Positions 6,231 to 7,132 of a stretch of 7,132 nucleotides of DNA are shown piece after piece. The notes under the pieces are model-generated. The model worked only from the letters and a program-made list of their open reading frames with translations. It did no database searches and was not told where the DNA came from. This DNA is from a bacterium. GTDB lineage: Bacteria; UBA3054. Where the stretch lies: the NCBI GenBank assembly GCA_017538635.1, contig JAFYIM010000204.1:1-7132 (forward strand), given 5' to 3'. The stretch's first letter is position 1. Each line of letters starts with the position of its first letter. Made by a program: the position numbers and the translations under genes.

Positions 6231-7132
6231 TTGAACTCTTTCGTGTAAAGCCGGTACCTGCGGCAGACTTTGGCTCCGGCGTGGTTACCTATGATGGTGG
6301 AGACGTTGTCGACGTGCATGAGCGCGTGGTATATGACACGGAACCCGTCCTCAAAGGCTTTTTTTGCCATGCGTTCGGCTAAAAACGCGCCGAGGCCGCG
6401 GCAGTCCGCGTCCGGCAGAACGGCGACCGTCTTGCCGACATACTCCGCCCCTTCTGCAGCGTAGGGATTGGGAAAGCCGAAGACGAAGCCGACGGGCGAT
6501 CCGTCGGCGCGGCGGGCGATAGCCGCGTCGTGGGGGCGCATTCCGGCCGCCAGCGGAAGATAGTGCGAAAGAAACGCTCCGCGGTCCGCCGGCACGTATA
6601 GAAAATTGTTTTTAAAGCTGACTAGCGAGACCGCGAAAATGTCGTCGAGTTCCTCCCGGACGCGGTCGGGACGCCAATCCGCGACCGTTATGGCGCGCTG
6701 CGCGAAGATCCGCTCCGCCTTTTCAAGGCGTGCGAAGGAATCTTCCGAGAGCGGAAAACTTTTCGTGACGTACTCCGCCAGCGTCTCGTACCCGCATTTC
6801 TCCCAGAGTTCCCAATACCAGGGCGGATTCATCGGCTCCAACGGAAAGAGGCAGGGCGCCCCCTCGGGACCAGCGAGACGGTAGCGACCCCAGGTGCTGC
6901 CGTTCATGGGGCCGACGACGCGCTGGTGTCCGCGGGCGCGGACATAATTTTCGGCGGCCAGGAGGACCGCCGCCGCGGACGCCGCGTCGTTTTCACTTTC
7001 AAACGAACCGACGAGTCCGGGAACCGCGCCGCGGTAATTCAAGGCGGAATTCGTCCAGACGGCCGCGCGCGCAAGGACCGCGCCGTCGCCGCCGCGGACG
7101 ACAAAAAACGGCAGCCCGTCCGGCGCCTCTTC
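6227..7132 (-). CDS. GNAT-fold acyltransferase-like protein (N-terminus beyond window)
   Basis: The frame is open to the right edge, giving 301 visible C-terminal residues; the true start lies outside. Residues are numbered from the edge. The stretch before the TTG at 7042 reads PFFVVRGGDGAVLARAAVWT, coherent protein, so that TTG is not the start. The first half (about 31-100: LVGSFESENDAASAAAVLLAA, then RVVGPMN, then MNPPWYWELWEKCGY) matches the N-terminal GNAT-like half seen in large uncharacterised acetyltransferase-like proteins often found beside lipid genes. The second half carries the acyl-CoA-binding type motif CRGLGA (244-249) and a GNAT-like ending (VDNVSTIIGNHAGAKVCRRY, about 274-293). 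Two GNAT-like halves recall FemAB/N-myristoyltransferase-type tandem folds. Its stop overlaps the ligase ATG, so the two are probably translated together. Substrate and donor are unknown; an acyl or amino-acyl transfer in the same pathway is inference. Confidence 0.8.
   Translation of the reverse strand, partial: EEAPDGLPFFVVRGGDGAVLARAAVWTNSALNYRGAVPGLVGSFESENDAASAAAVLLAAENYVRARGHQRVVGPMNGSTWGRYRLAGPEGAPCLFPLEPMNPPWYWELWEKCGYETLAEYVTKSFPLSEDSFARLEKAERIFAQRAITVADWRPDRVREELDDIFAVSLVSFKNNFLYVPADRGAFLSHYLPLAAGMRPHDAAIARRADGSPVGFVFGFPNPYAAEGAEYVGKTVAVLPDADCRGLGAFLAERMAKKAFEDGFRVIYHALMHVDNVSTIIGNHAGAKVCRRYRLYTKEFK

Noticed and set aside
5700..6248. 182-residue open frame on the plus strand
   Set aside because: It is antisense to the N-terminal half of the ligase and rich in Arg/Gly/Ala, as expected of a shadow frame.

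Overview
The window looks like chromosomal DNA from a Gram-negative bacterium. All confidently called genes lie on the minus strand, so they read from right to left. A lipoprotein whose sorting residues suit the outer membrane, an RNase E/G homologue and bacterial-type HisF support that assignment. The mix of genes (OleC-like ligase, acyl-thioester reductase, GNAT protein, FmdB-type zinc ribbon) loosely recalls Verrucomicrobiota/Lentisphaerota/Planctomycetota genomes. That is a weak inference and no marker here settles the phylum.

Right part (4707-7132), in transcription order: a GNAT-fold acyltransferase-like protein that runs off the right edge, then an AMP-forming acyl ligase of OleC type. 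They are joined by a 4-base ATGA stop/start overlap and are clearly richer in G+C than the rest. Next, a 90-base gap (4617-4706) holds a textbook sigma70-type promoter (TTGATT, 17 bases, TATAAT).

Middle and left part (92-4616): the promoter faces a tight run of five genes. These are a fatty-acyl/thioester reductase-like SDR, an overlapping small lipoprotein of unknown family, ribonuclease G/E, an FmdB-family zinc ribbon with a Cys/His-rich tail, and hisF. Gaps within the run are 10-28 bases or overlaps. The run ends at a strong hairpin with A and T runs on both sides (54-82), which can terminate transcription from either direction. A short open frame at 2-55 ends inside that element and may be the tail of a convergent plus-strand gene.

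Functionally, ligase plus reductase plus GNAT protein suggest activation and reduction of a carboxylic or fatty acid in lipid or hydrocarbon-like metabolism. The promoter puts the reductase in one transcript with RNA-decay and histidine genes. Points worth attention are the unassigned acyl-modifying cluster, a roughly 27-residue insertion in HisF, the acidic/Asn-Gln insertion in the RNase G S1 domain, and the compositional step near 4700. No stretch over 300 bases lacks a gene. I saw no tRNA, rRNA, CRISPR array, insertion sequence or riboswitch. I found no clearly new system.
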